A stretch of 64,000 nucleotides of DNA, taken from positions 1 through 64,000 of the forward strand of contig CAVUOD010000017.1 in assembly GCA_963743015.1 (NCBI GenBank), read 5' to 3'. The notes under the pieces were generated by a model. The model was not told where the DNA came from, made no database searches, and saw only the letters and a program-made list of their open reading frames with translations. The DNA comes from CAVSRC01 sp963743015. GTDB lineage: Bacteria; Pseudomonadota; Alphaproteobacteria; Rhizobiales; Kaistiaceae. Of this stretch, positions 55,388 to 64,000 are shown piece after piece. The first letter of the stretch is position 1; every line of letters starts with the position of its first letter. Position numbers and translations under genes: made by a program.

Positions 55388-56221
55388 ATGAAAGCCAACT
55401 CCCACGTCACCGTCGGCGCCGCAACCTTCGGCAACGACCTGCCGCTGACGCTGATTGCCGGCCCCTGCCAGATGGAAAGCCGCGACCATGCCTTCGCCAT
55501 GGCCGGACGGCTGAAGGAGATGGCGGAGCGGCTGAAGATCGGCCTCGTCTACAAGACAAGCTTCGACAAGGCCAACCGCACCAGCCTTGCGGGCAGGCGC
55601 GGCCTCGGGCTCGACAAGGCGCTGGCGGTCTTCGCCGACCTCAGGCAGGAGCTGGGCGTGGCGGTGCTCACCGACGTGCATGAGCGCCAGCAGTGCGCCG
55701 AGGTGGCGAGCGTCGTTGACGTGCTGCAGATCCCGGCCTTCCTTTGCCGGCAAACCGACCTGCTGGTGGCGGCGGCGCAGACCGGCAAGGTCGTCAATAT
55801 CAAGAAGGGCCAGTTCCTGGCGCCGTGGGACATGAAGAACGTCGCCGCCAAGGTCACCGACAGCGGCAACCCGAACGTTCTGCTGACCGAGCGCGGCGCA
55901 AGCTTCGGCTACAACACGCTGGTCTCCGACATGCGGGCGCTGCCGATCATGGCCGAGACCGGCGCGCCGGTGATCTTCGACGCCACCCATTCGGTGCAGC
56001 AGCCGGGCGGGCAGGGGACGTCGTCGGGCGGCGACCGGCGCTTCGTGCCGGTGCTGGCGCGCGCCGCCGTGGCGGTGGGCGTTGCCGGCGTCTTCATCGA
56101 GACCCACGAGGACCCGGACAGGGCGCCCTCCGACGGCCCCAACATGGTGCCGATCGACCGGCTGCCGGCCTTGGTGGAAGAGTTGATGGCGCTCGACGCC
56201 ATCGCCAAGAAGCGGCGCTAG
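55388..56221 (+). CDS. kdsA: KDO-8-phosphate synthase
   Basis: This 277-residue TIM-barrel aldolase joins PEP and arabinose 5-phosphate to give 3-deoxy-D-manno-octulosonate 8-phosphate for the lipopolysaccharide core. Signatures are LIAGPCQMESRDHAFAMA, YKTSFDKANRTSLAG, VLTDVHERQQCAEVA, IPAFLCRQTDLLVAAA, NIKKGQFLAPWDM and FDATHSVQQPGGQG. The N of the AN-R-S segment and the Cys in GPCQ mark the metal-dependent subclass possibility. Its stop overlaps the convergent membrane-protein stop by 4 bases. Confidence 0.97.
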   Translation: MKANSHVTVGAATFGNDLPLTLIAGPCQMESRDHAFAMAGRLKEMAERLKIGLVYKTSFDKANRTSLAGRRGLGLDKALAVFADLRQELGVAVLTDVHERQQCAEVASVVDVLQIPAFLCRQTDLLVAAAQTGKVVNIKKGQFLAPWDMKNVAAKVTDSGNPNVLLTERGASFGYNTLVSDMRALPIMAETGAPVIFDATHSVQQPGGQGTSSGGDRRFVPVLARAAVAVGVAGVFIETHEDPDRAPSDGPNMVPIDRLPALVEELMALDAIAKKRR

Positions 56222-57078
56222 CCGCCCTTCGGCGCGAAGGCGCCGCGCACCATGTCGCGGTCGAAGTCGATCGGCGGCTCGCCGGTGACCGCGTAGTAGT
56301 AGACCGCCGCCGAATAGACCGCAGACAGCGCCGCGCCATAGATCATGAGCGCGATGAAGGCGAGGCCACCGGCGGTCATCAGCGCCAGGGCAAGTGCCTG
56401 ATGATCCGGCATGAGCTTGACGCCGGCGATGAAGGCAAGGCCGGCGATGGCGCCGGCAAAACCCATGACCAGCGAGATGCCGGCACTGCCGACGATGTTC
56501 TCGCCCCAGGTCTTCTTCAGCAGGCCGACGCTGCGCTCGACCGCCTCGATGGGGCCCACGCCCTCGGCCGCCAGAACCGGCACGACGAGGAAGGTGGTGA
56601 CCGTCCAGGCGACCCCCGCGCCGGCTTCAATGATCCGGCCGATGATGCCGAGCTTCTCGCCGATGAAACGGAGCAGCAGCCCGACCGTCGCCGACAGGAT
56701 GGCATAGCCGAAGATCGGTCCGATGCGGCGCATCGCGAGGGCAAGCGCGGAGCGGACGGTCGGATCGCGCCCTTCCAGCCGGTCGAGCGCGGCGCCGACC
56801 AGCGCGGTGTTGAAGAAGATGATGACGAAATATTGGACCAGGTAGAAGGCGAAGAGCCAGACATAGAGCGAGGCGGGAAGCGTCCCCGGCTGGCCCTGTT
56901 TCAAGCTGTCGAAGGTGCCGTCGTTGACCGCTTGCCAGATGAAGGCGCCGCTGACCGCTATCCCGGCCGCGCCGGACAGGACCGGCAGCAGCAATAGTTC
57001 GCCGTCGTCCTGAAGCACGGCGGTGCTCGCCTTGATCAGGCGCCAGCTGCGTTCGGCGCGCGAGATGAAATCAGCCAT
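56218..57078 (-). CDS. Integral membrane protein (DUF6159-like)
   Basis: A 286-residue protein with about six membrane segments. It begins MADFISRAERSWRLIKASTAVLQDDGELLLLPVLSG, typical of a small bacterial membrane family (DUF6159), and contains FAFYLVQYFVIIFFNTALVGAAL, AWTVTTFLVVPVLAAEG, EAVERSVGLLKKTWGENIVG and a closing hydrophobic pair before TGEPPIDFDRDM. I start it at 57078 instead of 57096 because homologues begin at this point. It has no obvious partner gene; function unknown. Confidence 0.75.
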   Translation of the reverse strand: MADFISRAERSWRLIKASTAVLQDDGELLLLPVLSGAAGIAVSGAFIWQAVNDGTFDSLKQGQPGTLPASLYVWLFAFYLVQYFVIIFFNTALVGAALDRLEGRDPTVRSALALAMRRIGPIFGYAILSATVGLLLRFIGEKLGIIGRIIEAGAGVAWTVTTFLVVPVLAAEGVGPIEAVERSVGLLKKTWGENIVGSAGISLVMGFAGAIAGLAFIAGVKLMPDHQALALALMTAGGLAFIALMIYGAALSAVYSAAVYYYAVTGEPPIDFDRDMVRGAFAPKGG

Positions 57079-57187
57079 GACGATTGCCTCCGTCACCGCC
57101 CGGGAGACCGGGCAGTGGCAGAATCGCTGCCGCCTTGAAGGAAGGGTTAAGTCGAGGCGGGCGATTTTTCGCGGAATCCGGCGATTT

Positions 57188-57763
57188 CTATTCGCGAACG
57201 ACGCGCTCGATGCGCCGGTCGGGCACCAGCCAGATGGCCGCCACGACGAAATAGAGCGCCAGCGCGGCCGGCGCGTAAAAGAACGACACGACGACGGCAG
57301 TGAGGTAGATCACCGGAGAAATCACCCCCTTCACGTCGCGGCCGAGCGCGATGGCGATGGGCGAGTCCTTGCCGTTCACGGCCACCAGTGCGTGGGCAAG
57401 AATGTAATAGGCAATTCCCGAAGCGAGCAGATCGAGCCCGTAAAGCGCCACTGGGATTGGCGCGAAATGGTTCTCGCCCATCCAGGCGGTGACGAACGGC
57501 ATGAGCGACAGCCAGAACAGCAGATGCAGGTTGGCCCACAGCACCCGGCCGTCGACGTGCCGGGCGGCATGCAGCATGTGGTGATGGTTGTTCCAGTAGA
57601 TGCCGAGGTGGACGAAGCTCAGCACATAGCTGATGAAGACCGGAACGAGCGGCAGAAGCGCGCTCCACTCCTCGCCGTGCGGGACCTTCATCTCCAGCAC
57701 CATGACGGTGATGATGATGGCGATGACGCCGTCGCTGAAGGCTTCCAGCCGCCCCTTTTGCAT
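57188..57763 (-). CDS. TMEM175-family potassium-channel-like membrane protein
   Basis: A 191-residue protein that begins MQKGRLEAFSDGVIAIIITVMVLEMKVP. The FSDGVxAI motif is the hallmark of TMEM175 (DUF1211), whose prokaryotic members are tetrameric potassium channels with the pore lined by the first helix. Five further hydrophobic segments follow (VFISYVLSFVHLGIYWNNHH, LHLLFWLSLMPFVTAWMG and so on), giving the six of a single repeat. The gene lies 5 bp from the stop of queF on the same strand, so the two may be transcribed together. Confidence 0.88.
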   Translation of the reverse strand: MQKGRLEAFSDGVIAIIITVMVLEMKVPHGEEWSALLPLVPVFISYVLSFVHLGIYWNNHHHMLHAARHVDGRVLWANLHLLFWLSLMPFVTAWMGENHFAPIPVALYGLDLLASGIAYYILAHALVAVNGKDSPIAIALGRDVKGVISPVIYLTAVVVSFFYAPAALALYFVVAAIWLVPDRRIERVVRE

Positions 57764-57768
57764 CGGTC

Positions 57769-58221
57769 CTAACCCCGTCCCCGGTAGAGCGGTACCTCAT
57801 GGTCGGGCAGCCAGACGCCGGGGAGCGGCTTGCCGGTCTGCCAGAAGACGTCGATGGGCATGCCGCCGCGCGGATTGAAATAGCCGCCGATCCTCAGCCA
57901 GTGCGGCTTGAGGAGGTCGGCGAGCTTGCGGCCGATGGTGACGGTGACGTCCTCGTGGAAGGCGCCGTGATTGCGGAACGACTGGAGGTAGAGCTTCAGC
58001 GATTTCGATTCGACCAGCCAGCTTCGCGGCACATAGTCGATGACCAGCAGGCCGAAATCCGGCTGGGCGGTGACCGGACAGATCGAGGTGAATTCGGGGA
58101 AGGTGAAGCGCGCCAGGAACTTCGTTCCGGGCTGCGGATTCGGCACGCGGTCGAGCACCGCCTTGTCGGGGCTGGCGGGGATCGGCGTCGGGCGGCCGAG
58201 TTGCAGGGTCTTCTTTGCCAT
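57769..58221 (-). CDS. queF: preQ0 reductase (7-cyano-7-deazaguanine reductase)
   Basis: This 150-residue enzyme reduces preQ0 to preQ1 with NADPH in queuosine synthesis. It belongs to the short YkvM-like type: the catalytic Cys48 and Asp55 lie in SICPVTAQPDF, and the QueF motif is ESKSLKLYLQSFRNHGAFHED. A TMEM175 gene follows after 5 bp. The other queuosine genes are not in the window. An 18-bp palindrome sits just upstream of the start; I see no preQ1 riboswitch. Confidence 0.95.
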   Translation of the reverse strand: MAKKTLQLGRPTPIPASPDKAVLDRVPNPQPGTKFLARFTFPEFTSICPVTAQPDFGLLVIDYVPRSWLVESKSLKLYLQSFRNHGAFHEDVTVTIGRKLADLLKPHWLRIGGYFNPRGGMPIDVFWQTGKPLPGVWLPDHEVPLYRGRG

Positions 58222-58245
58222 GGGTCTTTTTCTCGCGATGCCGGG

Positions 58246-58263
58246 CGGGGAAGCGCTTCCCCG
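58246..58263. promoter_or_regulatory. 18-bp perfect palindrome upstream of queF
   Basis: CGGGGAAGCGCTTCCCCG is perfectly symmetrical and lies 25 bp upstream of the queF ATG, 12 bp after the stop of the preceding gene. It could be a dimer operator or the stem of a hairpin. There is no loop or T-run, so an intrinsic terminator is less likely. Confidence 0.45.
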
Positions 58264-58275
58264 ACGTTTCCGCCT

Positions 58276-59253
58276 CTATGCGACGGAAGCGGCGGGCGAC
58301 ACAAGTTTCGCGGCATCGCGGTCGAAGCGCCACACCGAGCGGCCGGTGAGGCGGGTGCCCGCCCACCAGCGGTCGAGCCCGCTGAGGGCGACATGGTCCT
58401 CCTCGCCGGCGAGCACTTCCTCGCCGGCTATGGTCAGTTCCAGTTCGGCGTCGCGGAAGCGTTCGTCGTGGAACGCCGTTTCCGGCGGCGGGGGAAGGCC
58501 GGCAATCAGCGGCACGGCGCAGGAGGCGAGATCGTCGAGCAGGCGAAAGAGGCTCCAGTCGCCCATGAAGGCGGCTTCTTCCTCGGCGATCGCCTGATGG
58601 AAGAGCCTGGCCGGCTTGCCGGCGCCGTGGGCGATTGCCGTGAGCAGCGTCTGTTCGGTGCGTCCGAGGCCGGAGCCGGGCGCCGGCAGCTCCTCGAGGA
58701 AACGCAGGAGTGCGGCGCGCAGGAAGGGCAATGGGCCTTCCGGCCGGTTCAGGCGGGCGGCGACGGGCGCCGGCGTGGGGGCGGCAAGGTCGGCCCAGAC
58801 TTCGGCGGCGACGTCGAGATCGGCCGCCGTGACCGGGCGGGCATTGGCGGCAAAACGCAGGATCGTGTCGGCGCTCTGGCTGCCGAGGAAATCGTCTGCC
58901 TGGACCAGCACCAGTTTCTCGCGCGGGGCTTCGCCGGCAAAGAAAGCCAGAACCTGGACGAGCTGAAGCTGGTCGTAGAGGTCGTGCTCGAACCACAGCT
59001 CGACCGTGTCGAAATCGGCATGGGCGCGGATGAGCGTGTCGCGGGCGGCGAATTCGGCGGCGACTTCGGCCGCCGGAACGAGGAAACGGCGGGAAAGGTA
59101 GGCGACGCGCTCGGCAGTGACGGCGGCCAGCCCGGTATGAGTGATCGGTCCCTCGTGCAGCACGTCACGCCACGGCAGGAAGGTCGCCTGGCGGCCGGCC
59201 AGCTGCAGCAGTTCGGCGGCATTGTCGCCATTGGTGATGATCAGATCGGCCAT
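58276..59253 (-). CDS. DUF1835-domain protein
   Basis: A 325-residue protein that starts MADLIITNGDNAAELLQLAGRQATFLPWRDVLHEGPI, the hallmark of DUF1835 (the LPWxDVLHEGP segment), and continues with FDTVELWFEHDLYDQLQLVQVLA. A DUF3658-type C-terminus is less clear. The start at 59253 fits homologues, while the frame is open upstream to 59334 with a poor leader. These proteins are cytoplasmic and uncharacterised. The gene is divergent from the flavin monooxygenase. Confidence 0.8.
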   Translation of the reverse strand: MADLIITNGDNAAELLQLAGRQATFLPWRDVLHEGPITHTGLAAVTAERVAYLSRRFLVPAAEVAAEFAARDTLIRAHADFDTVELWFEHDLYDQLQLVQVLAFFAGEAPREKLVLVQADDFLGSQSADTILRFAANARPVTAADLDVAAEVWADLAAPTPAPVAARLNRPEGPLPFLRAALLRFLEELPAPGSGLGRTEQTLLTAIAHGAGKPARLFHQAIAEEEAAFMGDWSLFRLLDDLASCAVPLIAGLPPPPETAFHDERFRDAELELTIAGEEVLAGEEDHVALSGLDRWWAGTRLTGRSVWRFDRDAAKLVSPAASVA

Positions 59254-59366
59254 CGCGCCCGCAGGATGACAACGGAGCACGGCGCTGTCACCTGGGATTG
59301 CGCACGGTCCCTGATGAAAGCTAAAGGAATTCAAAGCCGAAGAGATACGGCGGGGGAGGGGATGGC

Positions 59367-60665
59367 TTGACCGACAATCGCGTGCTCATCGCCGGTGGCG
59401 GCATCGGCGGGCTGACGACCGCGCTGACGCTCAACCAGATCGGCGTGCCCTGCACCGTCTTCGAGGCGGTGCGCGAGATGCGTCCGCTCGGCGTCGGCAT
59501 CAACCTGCAGCCCAATGCGGTGCGTGAGCTCTATGATCTCGGCATCGGCGAGGCCGATCTCGGCCGCGTCGGCCTGCCGGCCGAGGAGTGGGCGCTGGTC
59601 GGCCTCAACGGCAACGACATCTACTCAGAGCCGCGCGGGCTCAAGGCGGGCTACCGCTGGCCGCAATATGCGGTGCATCGCGGCCGCTTCCACATGCTGC
59701 TCTACAACGCGGTGGTGGACCGGATTGGCGCCGGGGCGGTCAGGCTGGCCAGCCGGGTGACCGGCTATCGCAAGCAGCCGCAAGGCGGCGTCACCGCCTT
59801 CATCGAACACGCCGACGGCACGAAATCGGAAGAACACGGCGCCCTGCTCATCGGCGCCGACGGCATCCATTCGGCGGTGCGTGCCCAGATGCATCCCGAT
59901 CAGCCGCCGATCCACTGGGGCGGGGCGGTGATGTGGCGTGGAACGACGCTGGCCAAGCCCATCCGCACCGGCGCCTCCTTCGTCGGGCTCGGCACCGATC
60001 GCCATCGCATCGTCTTCTATCCCATCTCCCGGCCTGATCCGCGCAGCGGCCTTGCGATGATCAACTGGATCGCCGAAGTGACCATGGACAATTCGGAGGG
60101 CTGGAAGCAGCGGGGCTGGTTCCGGCAGGTCGGGATCGAGGACTTCGTCCATTACTTCGACGGCTGGGTGTGGGACTGGCTGGACGTGCCCACCCTGCTC
60201 AAGGGGGCATATGGCGCCTTCGAGAACCCGATGATCGACCGCGACCCCATACCAACCTGGCAGGACGGGCCGGTGGCGCTGCTCGGCGACGCGGCGCACG
60301 CCATGTATCCGACCGGCTCCAACGGCGCCAGCCAGGCGATCGTCGATACCCGCATCCTGGGGCTGGCGATGGTCGAGCACGGGGTCACGCCGGCGGCGCT
60401 CGCCGCCTATGACGCCAGACTGTGCGGCCCGATCTCCGAGGTCATCCTGCGCAATCGCGGCGCCGGGCCGTTCGGGCTCTTGAAGATCGTCGACGAGCGC
60501 TGCGGCGGCACCTTCGACGATATCGACGCGATCATCCCGCCGGCCGAACGGGAGGCGTTCATGACCGGCTACAAGCGGGCGGCCGGCTACGCCATGGAAA
60601 GCCTCAACAAGGCGGAGCGGACGATTCCGGAAGGGGCCCGCGTGGCGGCGGCGCTGCCGTCTTAG
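59367..60665 (+). CDS. FAD-dependent monooxygenase (salicylate hydroxylase-like)
   Basis: A 432-residue flavoprotein. It starts at TTG 59367, after a GGGGGAGGGG ribosome site; no ATG in frame fits. The Rossmann motif VLIAGGGIGGLTTALTLNQIG (GxGxxG) binds FAD, the DG motif is ALLIGADGIHSAVRAQM, and PVALLGDAAHAMYPTGSNGASQAI is the GD motif that contacts the riboflavin of group A hydroxylases. It uses NAD(P)H and oxygen to hydroxylate an unknown substrate, probably aromatic. It lies about 230 bp before eno and is not obviously linked to it. Confidence 0.88.
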   Translation: MTDNRVLIAGGGIGGLTTALTLNQIGVPCTVFEAVREMRPLGVGINLQPNAVRELYDLGIGEADLGRVGLPAEEWALVGLNGNDIYSEPRGLKAGYRWPQYAVHRGRFHMLLYNAVVDRIGAGAVRLASRVTGYRKQPQGGVTAFIEHADGTKSEEHGALLIGADGIHSAVRAQMHPDQPPIHWGGAVMWRGTTLAKPIRTGASFVGLGTDRHRIVFYPISRPDPRSGLAMINWIAEVTMDNSEGWKQRGWFRQVGIEDFVHYFDGWVWDWLDVPTLLKGAYGAFENPMIDRDPIPTWQDGPVALLGDAAHAMYPTGSNGASQAIVDTRILGLAMVEHGVTPAALAAYDARLCGPISEVILRNRGAGPFGLLKIVDERCGGTFDDIDAIIPPAEREAFMTGYKRAAGYAMESLNKAERTIPEGARVAAALPS

Positions 60666-60894
60666 GGCCATTTCGCCGGCCTGTCCGTCATATTGCCGTC
60701 GTCCGCGGGCTTGATCCTGCGCAAAACCGCTTCAGCCAATTGGTTCTATCTAGCCGCGGAACCCTTTCGCGCGGCGGCTGCCGCCAAGCGTTCGTCACGC
60801 GACAGACGGGACGAATTCACACCTTCCGCCGTCACGGCGGCTCCTGTAGAAGCTGGCACCAGCCAGCCCACCGGATCATTCTCGGAGAAGAATT

Positions 60895-62181
60895 ATGACC
60901 GCGATCATCGATATCATCGGCCGCGAAATCCTCGACAGCCGCGGCAACCCAACCGTCGAGGTCGACGTAATCCTGGAGGACGGTTCGTTCGGCCGCGCCG
61001 CGGTGCCTTCGGGCGCGTCGACGGGCGTGCATGAGGCCGTGGAACTGCGCGACGGCGACAAGGCGCGCTACGGCGGCAAGGGCGTGCAGAAGGCGGTCGA
61101 CGCGGTCAATGGCGAGATTTTCGAGGCGATCGGCGGCCTCGAGGCCGAGAACCAGATCCACATCGACAAGACCATGATCGCCCTCGATGGCACCCCCAAC
61201 AAGGGCCGGCTGGGCGCCAATGCCATCCTCGGCGTGTCGCTGGCGGTCGCCAAGGCGGCGGCGGAGGCCAACACGCTGCCGCTCTACCGCTATGTCGGCG
61301 GCACCAATGCGCGCACACTGCCGGTGCCGATGATGAACGTGCTCAACGGCGGCGTTCATGCCGACAACCCCATCGACTTCCAGGAATTCATGATCGTGCC
61401 CTATGGCGCGGCGACGCTGGCCGACTCCGTGCGCATGGGCGCCGAGACCTTCCACGCGCTGAAGAAGGCGCTCTCCGAGGCCGGCCACAACACCAATGTC
61501 GGCGACGAGGGCGGCTTCGCCCCGAACCTGCAGACGGCGACCGAGGCGCTCGACTTCATCGTCCGCGCCATCGAGGCAGCCGGCTACAAGCCCGGTGACG
61601 ACGTCGCCATCGCCCTCGATCCGGCCTCGAGCGAATTCTTCAAGGACGGCAAGTACGTCTATGCCGGCGAAGGCGGCAAGGTGCGCGATCCGGCCGAGCA
61701 GGTCGCCTATCTCAAGGAGCTGATCGGCAAATATCCGATCGTCTCGATCGAGGACGGCAATGCCGAGGACGACTGGGAAGGCTGGAAGATCGCCACCGAC
61801 GAGCTCGGCGGCAAGATCCAGCTGGTCGGCGACGACATCTTCGTGACCAACACCGAGCGGCTGAAGCGGGGCATCGACAGCGGCGTTGCCAACTCGATCC
61901 TCATCAAGGTCAATCAGATCGGTTCGCTCTCCGAGACGCTCGACGCCGTCGAGATGGCCCACAAGGCCAGCTATACGGCGGTCATGTCGCACCGCTCGGG
62001 CGAGACCGAGGATTCGACCATCGCCGATCTGGCGGTCGCCACCAATTGCGGTCAGATCAAGACCGGCTCGATGTCGCGGTCCGACCGCATCGCCAAGTAC
62101 AACCAGCTCATCCGCATCGAGGAGGAGCTGGGCACCGAGGCGGTCTTCGCCGGCAAGAGCGTGCTCGGCCGCAGGGGCTGA
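60895..62181 (+). CDS. eno: Enolase
   Basis: This 428-residue enzyme converts 2-phosphoglycerate to phosphoenolpyruvate in glycolysis and supports the RNA degradosome in some bacteria. Signatures: IIGREILDSRGNPTVEVDV, VPSGASTGVHEAVELRDGD, the substrate-binding GDEGGFAPNLQ, metal ligands in ALDPASSEFF, SIEDGNAEDDWEGW and VGDDIFVTN, and the catalytic Lys in ILIKVNQIGSLSETL followed by MSHRSGETEDSTIADLAV. An AGGAG-like site precedes the ATG. A strong intrinsic terminator follows. Confidence 0.98.
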   Translation: MTAIIDIIGREILDSRGNPTVEVDVILEDGSFGRAAVPSGASTGVHEAVELRDGDKARYGGKGVQKAVDAVNGEIFEAIGGLEAENQIHIDKTMIALDGTPNKGRLGANAILGVSLAVAKAAAEANTLPLYRYVGGTNARTLPVPMMNVLNGGVHADNPIDFQEFMIVPYGAATLADSVRMGAETFHALKKALSEAGHNTNVGDEGGFAPNLQTATEALDFIVRAIEAAGYKPGDDVAIALDPASSEFFKDGKYVYAGEGGKVRDPAEQVAYLKELIGKYPIVSIEDGNAEDDWEGWKIATDELGGKIQLVGDDIFVTNTERLKRGIDSGVANSILIKVNQIGSLSETLDAVEMAHKASYTAVMSHRSGETEDSTIADLAVATNCGQIKTGSMSRSDRIAKYNQLIRIEEELGTEAVFAGKSVLGRRG

Positions 62182-62233
62182 GCCGGCGCGAGCGAATGCC
62201 CCGGCTTCTGCCCGGGCGGGGATAGAGACAAAG

Positions 62234-62261
62234 GGGCACGGCGCCGCGCCGTGCCCTTTTT
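62234..62261 (+). terminator. Intrinsic terminator of eno
   Basis: A perfect 10-bp stem GGGCACGGCG (62234-62243), a 3-base loop CCG, its complement to 62256 and TTTTT at 62257-62261. On the other strand the same hairpin is followed by a CCTTTG run, so it may also help end the convergent GGDEF-EAL gene, whose stop overlaps the last T. Confidence 0.92.
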
Positions 62262-63846
62262 CATGCGGCGCTGCGCCGCGGCTTGCGAACGGTGAGCAGC
62301 GCGGGCACTTCGGCGGCCGGTACCGGCCCCGAATAGAGGAAACCCTGGCCGCCGACGCAGCCCTGCTGCCTGAGCCAGTCGGCGTCGGCCATTTTCTCGA
62401 TACCTTCGGCGACCGTCGTCAGCCCCATGGCTTCGCCAAGCCCGATGACTGCCGCGACGATCTTGGCGTTCTGCGGGTTGGAGCGGTGCGTGCTGATGAA
62501 GCTCTGGTCGATCTTGACCACGTCGAAGGGCAGTTCGCGCAGGTAGTAGAGGCTGGAATAGCCCTTGCCGAAATCGTCGATGGCGACGCGCACGCCGGCG
62601 TTCTTCAACAGAACGATGGCATCCTTGGCCGCATCGAGATCGGTGACCAAGGCCGTCTCGGTCAACTCGACCTCGAGACGCCACGGCGGGAAGTTGCCGG
62701 CGGCCGAATGTCGTGAAGATCTTCTGGGTCAGCAGCGGGTCCTGGAACTGATCGGGCGCGAGGTTGATCGACAGGACAAGGTTCGGGTCCCAGTCGGCGG
62801 CATCGGCGATCGCCTGGCGCAACAGGCGGAGCGACAGGTCGCCGATGAGGCGCAGATCCTCGGCCAGTGGGATGAACGCGTCGGCTTCCAGCAATCCGCG
62901 GGTGGGATGGTTCCAGCGCGCCAGAACCTCGAAGCCGAAGGTCTCGCCGCGGGCGAGGTCGATCAGCGGCTGATAATGGGGAACGATGGCGCCGGCGCCG
63001 ATGGCGTGGCGCAGGTCGGCCTCCAGCGCGGCGCGGGCACGCAGGGCCTCGTCGATGGTGGCATCGAAAAAGGCGTAGCCGGCCGCCTTGCTCGCCTTGG
63101 CCCGGTACATGGCCAGGTCGGCGCGCTGGAGCAGGGCCTCGCCGTTGGCTGCGTCCTCGGGAAAGAGGGCTATGCCGATGCTGGCCCCGATCTCGACAGT
63201 GACGTTGTCGAGGTCGAACGGCTCCGTGAGCGCGGCGATCACGCGGTCGGCGAGGCGCATGGCGTGCTCCTTGCCGGCACCGCAGACCGCCAGGCTGAAT
63301 TCGTCACCGCCGATGCGGGCGAGGATGTCCTCGCGCCGCGTCAGCTGCTTGAGGCGTTCGGCGACGGCGATCAGCAGCCGGTCGCCGGCCTTGTGGCCGT
63401 GGAGGTCGTTGACCGGCTTGAAGCGGTTGAGGTCGAGCAGCAGGATGGCAAAGGCCGTGCGGGAGCGCTGCGCCTTGCGCAAGGCAGCGGTCGATTTCCT
63501 CATCGAACAGGCGGCGGTTGGCAATGCCGGTCAGTGGGTCGTGACGGGCGAGGGCCGCCGCCTCGATTTCGGCGTGGATGCGGCGCCGGACTTCACGCGA
63601 AAGCCGCCGTGCCCGCCCGACAAGGATGATGGTCAGGGCGATCGTGGCGATGAAGAGACCGTTGGCGATTTCATCGAGCGGCCAGTTCTCGTGGGCGTGG
63701 GTGAGCCCATAGAACCATTCGACCGTATTGAGGGAATTGCTGAGGAAGAACCAGAGGATGGCGCCGAACGCCACGGCGACCTCAAGAACGCCGATGTTGC
63801 GCCGCACGCAAGCCCACACACGCGGGAATGAAAAGATGCGCTCCAT
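62261..63846 (-). CDS. Membrane GGDEF-EAL cyclic-di-GMP protein (two apparent frameshifts)
   Basis: Across single extra bases near 63495 and 62705 the protein is about 527 residues. Two N-terminal membrane segments (VLEVAVAFGAILWFFLS and ANGLFIATIALTIILVG) precede a GGDEF domain with HDPLTGIANRRLF, FAILLLDLNRFKPVND and an intact ARIGGDEFSLAV. The EAL domain follows with EVLARW (EVL for EAL), INLAPDQFQDP, LTETALV, the metal-binding IDDFGKGYSSLYYL, VKIDQSFI and VAEGIE. Both sites keep their key acidic residues, so it may make or degrade c-di-GMP. No inhibitory RxxD site was looked for beyond the active site. Confidence 0.88.
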
Positions 63847-64000
63847 CTGCCCGCAATTCGCTCCAACTCATCGTTCGGCCGCCAGACGACGCAGAGCATA
63901 GAGGCGAGAGCACCCTGTAAATCTTAACAGGGGTTGGAAGTGCCGGTCACGGTGAACCGGACCTGAAGCTCCTTGCTAAAATCGTCAGTGCCGCAACGGT
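63847..64000. other. Window end, no gene seen
   Basis: The last 154 bp lie upstream of the GGDEF-EAL start and probably hold its promoter. I see no coding start, RNA gene or repeat here. Confidence 0.4.

Noticed and set aside
57769..58275. preQ1 riboswitch upstream of queF
   Set aside because: The 54-bp gap contains only the GC palindrome; the A-rich tail and pseudoknot of preQ1 riboswitches are absent.

Overview
This window is a high-GC alphaproteobacterial chromosome segment. The gene order dnaE-rpsB-tsf-pyrH-frr-uppS-cdsA-dxr-rseP-bamA-fabZ-lpxA-lpxI-lpxB, then gltA/gltX, comEC/lexA, moeA-moaC-trpC-trpD-trpG-trpE-ppiD, tpiA-secG-pyrG, kdsA and eno is the conserved arrangement of the Hyphomicrobiales (Rhizobiales). 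A LexA box of the alphaproteobacterial GTTC-N7-GTTC type, an S2 protein with the extended alphaproteobacterial C-terminus, and Rhizobiales-style intergenic palindromes agree with that placement. The genus cannot be named from the sequence alone.

Layout. 0-6 kb: the tail of dnaE, a divergent XRE regulator/SDR pair, two tandem secreted alpha/beta hydrolases, a DUF1402-like exported protein and a flavodoxin-fold protein. 6.2-21.3 kb: one long forward block of translation factors, undecaprenyl, CDP-diacylglycerol and isoprenoid enzymes, outer-membrane assembly and lipid A genes; lpxD is absent from its usual place between bamA and fabZ. 21.4-26.7 kb: gltA and gltX on the reverse strand, a GNAT acetyltransferase and glnS. 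26.7-28.0 kb: an IS110-family element flanked by REP-like palindromes, whose 5' noncoding end folds into a bridge-RNA-like structure. 28-30.3 kb: comEC. 30.5-43.6 kb: a reverse-strand block of lexA, a PilZ protein, moeA-moaC, the trp genes, ppiD and an old yellow enzyme. The trp run is interrupted between trpE and trpG by a degraded HAF-repeat autotransporter. 43.7-48 kb: a CBS-domain protein divergent from tpiA-secG-pyrG. 48.3-53.3 kb: an exported-protein cluster. 53.5-54.4 kb: a VapBC-like toxin-antitoxin pair whose antitoxin carries an extra N-terminal DNA-binding domain. 54.5-64 kb: a VOC protein, kdsA, two membrane proteins, queF, a DUF1835 protein, a flavin monooxygenase, eno and a GGDEF-EAL protein.

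Thirteen genes cannot be read in one frame, including essential ones (tsf, lpxB, gltX, glnS). Most of the shifts are single extra bases, which points to insertion-type sequence errors more than to gene decay. These genes are given here as single features with the break positions noted. The HAF autotransporter is the exception: its break density suggests a real pseudogene.

The strongest candidates for something little described are the IS110 element with its structured noncoding end and REP-like flanks, the winged-helix/AbrB antitoxin fusion, and the CBS protein with an unfamiliar C-terminal domain.
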